Shown here: in pieces, positions 60,105 through 64,000 of the stretch | How positions within the stretch are numbered: position 1 is the first letter of the stretch | Layout of the letters: each line of letters begins with the position of its first letter | NCBI RefSeq assembly: GCF_001625305.1 | Contig: NW_017802935.1 | Span: forward strand, 3,493,599-3,557,598 | DNA length: 64,000 nucleotides | From: Branchiostoma belcheri | Lineage: Eukaryota; Chordata; Leptocardii; Amphioxiformes; Branchiostomatidae | Direction of reading: 5' to 3' | Made by a program: the position numbers and the translations under genes | The notes under the pieces: model-generated | The model's database searches: none | What the model was told of the DNA's origin: nothing | Seen by the model: only the letters and a program-made list of their open reading frames with translations

Positions 60105-60749
60105 TTACAGTAAAACAATCCATTTCTCTCCCCCCTGTAGAGTAGTATAAATTGAGGACAGGCTGGCAGGTTTACTGTGCAAAACACATCTGTCCTTGGT
60201 ACTGAAATGACATCCACTGCTACAGCTTGAATATCCTCCATAATTTACCAGTAGGGAGACCATCTTTCTTCATTATTTCTAAAGGTTTAATCTTTCAAGA
60301 CTTCCTAGGGTCTTATTTTCTTTGATTTTATGAGTATGTGGGATATCAAGTTTTGAATACTTGCCAGTACATATGCTGAACATTGTGTTAAAATTATGGC
60401 AGTGCCAATTTATGGTTACTACTATACTAGTAATAGTAGTATACTGGCAATACATTGTACAGTGTATGAAATCCAGGACCCACGAAGCCAACATACTGGT
60501 TAAAATTTCAAACAGTAAATTTTGGAACTGTCTTCAATTGTTGGTGCCGAAATGTGTACAGTTAGAAGTTGATTCATTATCCTGAATTTTCTCAATCAGA
60601 AAAAAAAATGAATTCAAGAACGAAAACTGAATAGGTGAGTCCTTCCTTAGACTTGTACATAGAATGGGGTAAAACATACATTTAGGTCAGCAGTTGAAAG
60701 ACGTCCATCAATACAGATTTTTACCATGTAAATCAGAGACAAATCGTCC

Positions 60750-61210
60750 GTCCTTATCTGGTACTACCAGTGGATATCCTCAGTGCCGGTTTGCTGCGCT
60801 TTCCTTTTATTACGGAGCAATCGAGCAGCAACTGACGCCACTCTGTCTCGTGGGACAAACGGGAAGACCAAGAGCGTTTTATCATAAACTCATTTGCGAC
60901 AAAACTACGCGATTCTGGGAAAACAGGACAGCGCACAACCGATGGGTAATAGCCAACTGTTAATAGCCTTGTTGGCCGTCAATCTTGTGCGCTGATAGAA
61001 TGCGGATTTCTCTCCGAGGGTATGTCCTTAATTACGCGCTGGCGCCAGGTTTATCCCGCGAGACGCCAATAAACGACGGGATCCGAGCGCTCTCTTGACT
61101 CGCACGGGCAGGACTGGGATTCTCAATCCGCTATCTAATGATCACATTTGTTGCGTCTTGCGTGTTCACTCTACCGTGTTATCCAAACACCGCGCCATTT
61201 CTTCAACAGA
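60750..61210 (-). promoter_or_regulatory. CpG-rich block, candidate TRIO promoter/first exon
   Basis: Roughly 460 bp with several dozen CpG dinucleotides in an otherwise CpG-poor window. It lies about 5 kb upstream of the first recognised TRIO exon, in the right orientation. On the minus strand an ATG at 60936 opens a frame that runs to a possible donor after 60768 (ACTG|gtagta), leaving one base of a split codon. That is the phase needed by the exon starting at 55463. The encoded peptide has no homology I recognise, so only the CpG density and phase support it. A plus-strand TATAAAAAG lies at 61240-61248. It could instead belong to an unrelated transcript or a CpG-rich repeat. Confidence 0.35.
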
Positions 61211-64000
61211 ACCATTCTGCTGCAGATATTTGGAAGGATTATAAAAAGGTGGAGAAAATTACATGGAGATTTCAAAAGTTTACAAAATAAAGGTTGCTAC
61301 TGATATGAAAAATACTGCAGTCATGGGATTTAGTATATTTCAGACGGCACACTCACAGTGGAAAGCACTTTTGAAATGCTGAATTTTATGGAGCATATCA
61401 TTGTCGTAACATTTTTGCGTACATGATTAGAATACTTGTAAAACTGTCTTGATTGCATGCCTACTGTATGTAGGGATATTATGCCATTTTTTATGGACAG
61501 GAGGTTGCAAAATATTGGTTGAAACTCTCCCAGCTGCAGGTTAACAGCTTATTTTACAGCCTCCCAATAGTACAATAGTACTCATCTAGGGTTGTGTTTG
61601 GATCAAGGGGTCGAGAGTTCAAATCCTGGCAATTGTGTCGTCTTATAATCACTCTTTGAGAAAGCCTGCATCTACCACATACATAAAAGGTGTGTTATGC
61701 CCAAATGTGGTTCTGGCTTTGTGATACAAAATCTACAAATGAAAAATCTGTGACTTTCTTAAGGTCTAGTCAACTAACAATTTTGCTTAAAATACAAAGA
61801 AATGAAAAATACATCCGTTTGGCTTAGTATTCCATGCTGGTATTACTTCTACACTACCCAAATCCCCAGCTTTGATATTCACGTTAATCTAAAACATTGC
61901 AACAATTTATCATGTGTCTGCCAACGCAACCTCAAAACATCATAATCAGTCAAAACACGGACCTCAATTTGGTATGTAAATAAAAGCACATAAATTTCAT
62001 TGCAGGACGTATATGACAAACAAACCACCTGATGCTTTTATAATTAAACATATAGCTTCATGTACATGTGCCAATCTGTGATTCCAGGCCCACAAATTGT
62101 CTACCAAAATGAAATATTCTTTATTACAAAAAGACATCTAATAATATTTCTCCAGTCAGATATTTGTAGCGGCGCAAACGTAGCAAGTGAAATTTCTTGC
62201 GGCGCAAATGCAAACGTAGAGAGTGAAATTTCTTTTGCTTTTCCGCGCTCCCATCAATCTCGCTCCCATCAATCCTGAGCTGGTACAGAAATCAGGGCAG
62301 TCGCCGGAAGGCAGTCGTTTGTATTGTCCTGTCGATAAGCTGTGTTCTAACATTCATGGGGAGACGCCAGGCTCATGCATATGGGAGGGGATCAGACTGA
62401 GGGCCATGATACAGGCAGACCTGGAACTAGGCTGGAATAGATGGGTTTCACCTGGGAAGTACCGGACCCAAGGCCTAGGGGGAAAATGTTGTGTTTCCTG
62501 TTTCAGTCCTGACAAAATCAGGGTCAGTAGGTAGGATTATCTTCTTTTTTTTTCAATTTATTTCTAGAATTTGGCAATCAGAATCTGGTGATCAGACAAT
62601 ACAGTTGAACAAAGTAAAACTTTCATGGGGACGCTTGTGTATTTTCAACGTCAATATTAGAAAACCAATTGTACAACGTTTTATCACTCAGGTGTGAGAT
62701 CATGGGGCTACAAAAGCAGTTGATCAGCTTCAAAAATGAACCCCTTGCAGGGGTCCAAACAAAGAAAAAGTCTAATGTCCGTGGGCAGGTTTTCTAGGGT
62801 CGGTCAGGAAACAATTATTTGAAACAATATCAACCTCTGCAGTATCAAATTTTGTTTATGAATTATTAATAGTCTATCCATTGCACAAACAGGTAGTTTT
62901 TTGCTGCAGTCCAGAAATTGGGTTAGAGACTTAGTGTAGATGATGTTTCGTTGAAGGATTTTCAACAGAACCAACCAATGACAATATGATAACGTTTTCT
63001 ATCACAACATCACATTTTGTACTAACCATCCATGACTGTCCCTAGAATATCCCAATTTGCTGTCATAAACCTATTTTGAGACTTTTATGTGGTCAAGCGA
63101 CTGTTTTGGGTGCTTCAAGTTCACCAAGGCCAACACCATCATCCATGCATAAAAAAAGCAAAGCTTGTCATTATCAATTTTTGCCTCAAACGACGAGATT
63201 ATATCATATTTCTTTTCGTTCTTCCCACAGACAAGCCTCATGGCAGGCAGAGATTAAATCTACCCCTCCAGGGATGCTTTTACTGGTCAATAATAGAGTA
63301 CAGTCTGGCTCTCACACTAATACATGGGCAGGTCTTAAATCTGGCTAATCTTACCCATGAAAAATGCATGTGGGGAAATGTCGGGAGTTGCCGGGTCTCT
63401 AGCTGAAAGGTATACAGAAGGTTACGACTCCTTTTACTGCTGGAAGTTTCCCAATAAAGATAAATCAATTTTACTATCTACAAGTGATGGGCTCTCAATA
63501 TTGCATACCATTGAGTTATCTGTACACAAACGTACATGCATTTTATATTTTCATTTCATGCAAGATAAAATTACATTTAGTACAATTTCATGGAAATGTA
63601 GACGGAATGTATGTGATGTGATAATACAGAGACCGATAGTGCAATCTGTACTAGGTAATACTGATATTATAATAATTATCAGTGTATGATAATAACAAGA
63701 GATGGCAAACTTAAGTTAAACACATACATAATTTATTTTAAGAACATGAGGATGAAAATACCTTTACATGGCTATTGGTATACATTGATTTGTTTCCGTT
63801 GATAAAACATTTCTCCTAATATTTACGAATTGCTCAAAAAGTACTGATACTACTATATCCAAAATACAAAAAGTTCTGCTGCAGTACCAAGGTCAGCCAC
63901 CAGGAGGCCCACATTTCCTATCACAAGACCTACTCACATACCAAATATCAACATAATTCAGGCCTTCTGAAGTTGACCACAAATATGTGGAAACACACAC
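61211..64000. other. Right edge: little recognised
   Basis: AT-rich flank. A tRNA-like B box (GAGAGTTCAAATCCTGG) lies at about 61613-61629. A two-unit direct repeat of GCGGCGCAAA...GTGAAATTTCTT lies at 62169-62235, with TCGCTCCCATCAATC-type repeats just after it. Frames of about 100 codons here show no family resemblance. Confidence 0.4.

Overview
This window is animal nuclear DNA. It is AT-rich, with small coding islands bounded by GT/AG introns and a dense population of DNA-transposon, LINE and SINE relics. I infer a cephalochordate (amphioxus, Branchiostoma-like) from three things: the very frequent acatgta motifs, high apparent heterozygosity with two haplotypes partly placed in tandem, and the repeat content. 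No marker proves the genus.

The only gene I can defend is the 5' half of a TRIO/Kalirin-family Rho guanine-nucleotide exchange factor on the minus strand. Read from right to left, its exons encode a CRAL-TRIO/Sec14 domain (55463 down to about 49632) and then the first spectrin repeats (about 52385/49144 down to 27547). All exon junctions agree in phase. The catalytic DH/PH domains are not in the window, so the gene continues past the left edge; the next exon is more than 27.5 kb downstream of 27547. A CpG-rich block at about 60750-61210 is the best candidate for the promoter and first exon. A second CpG-rich block near 33038-33235 could be an internal alternative first exon.

Layout. 1-27546 is intron of the same gene, with no exon I can recognise. 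It holds Harbinger-like MITEs, two 0.9-kb TA-target elements with repeated TTCGCGG boxes, LINE 3' ends, tRNA-like SINEs, a 23-bp minisatellite and a roughly 1.9-kb segment present twice around an N gap. 27547-29419 holds four TRIO exons, and the acceptor of the rightmost one is triplicated in a 178-bp tandem array. 29420-46585 is a 17-kb intron. 46586-55463 holds the remaining exons. Three of these (CRAL-TRIO end plus first spectrin repeat) occur twice, separated by a 5'-truncated LINE and a one-base N. 55464-64000 is the upstream flank or first intron.

All three N tracts (14477-14496, 47116-47829, 50101) are flanked by matching sequence, which suggests haplotype mis-joins or spurious gaps. 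The in-frame TRIO exon duplication and the 11-16 kb duplication are therefore more likely assembled alleles than real duplications. The pairs still give natural empty/filled sites that define two of the transposon families.
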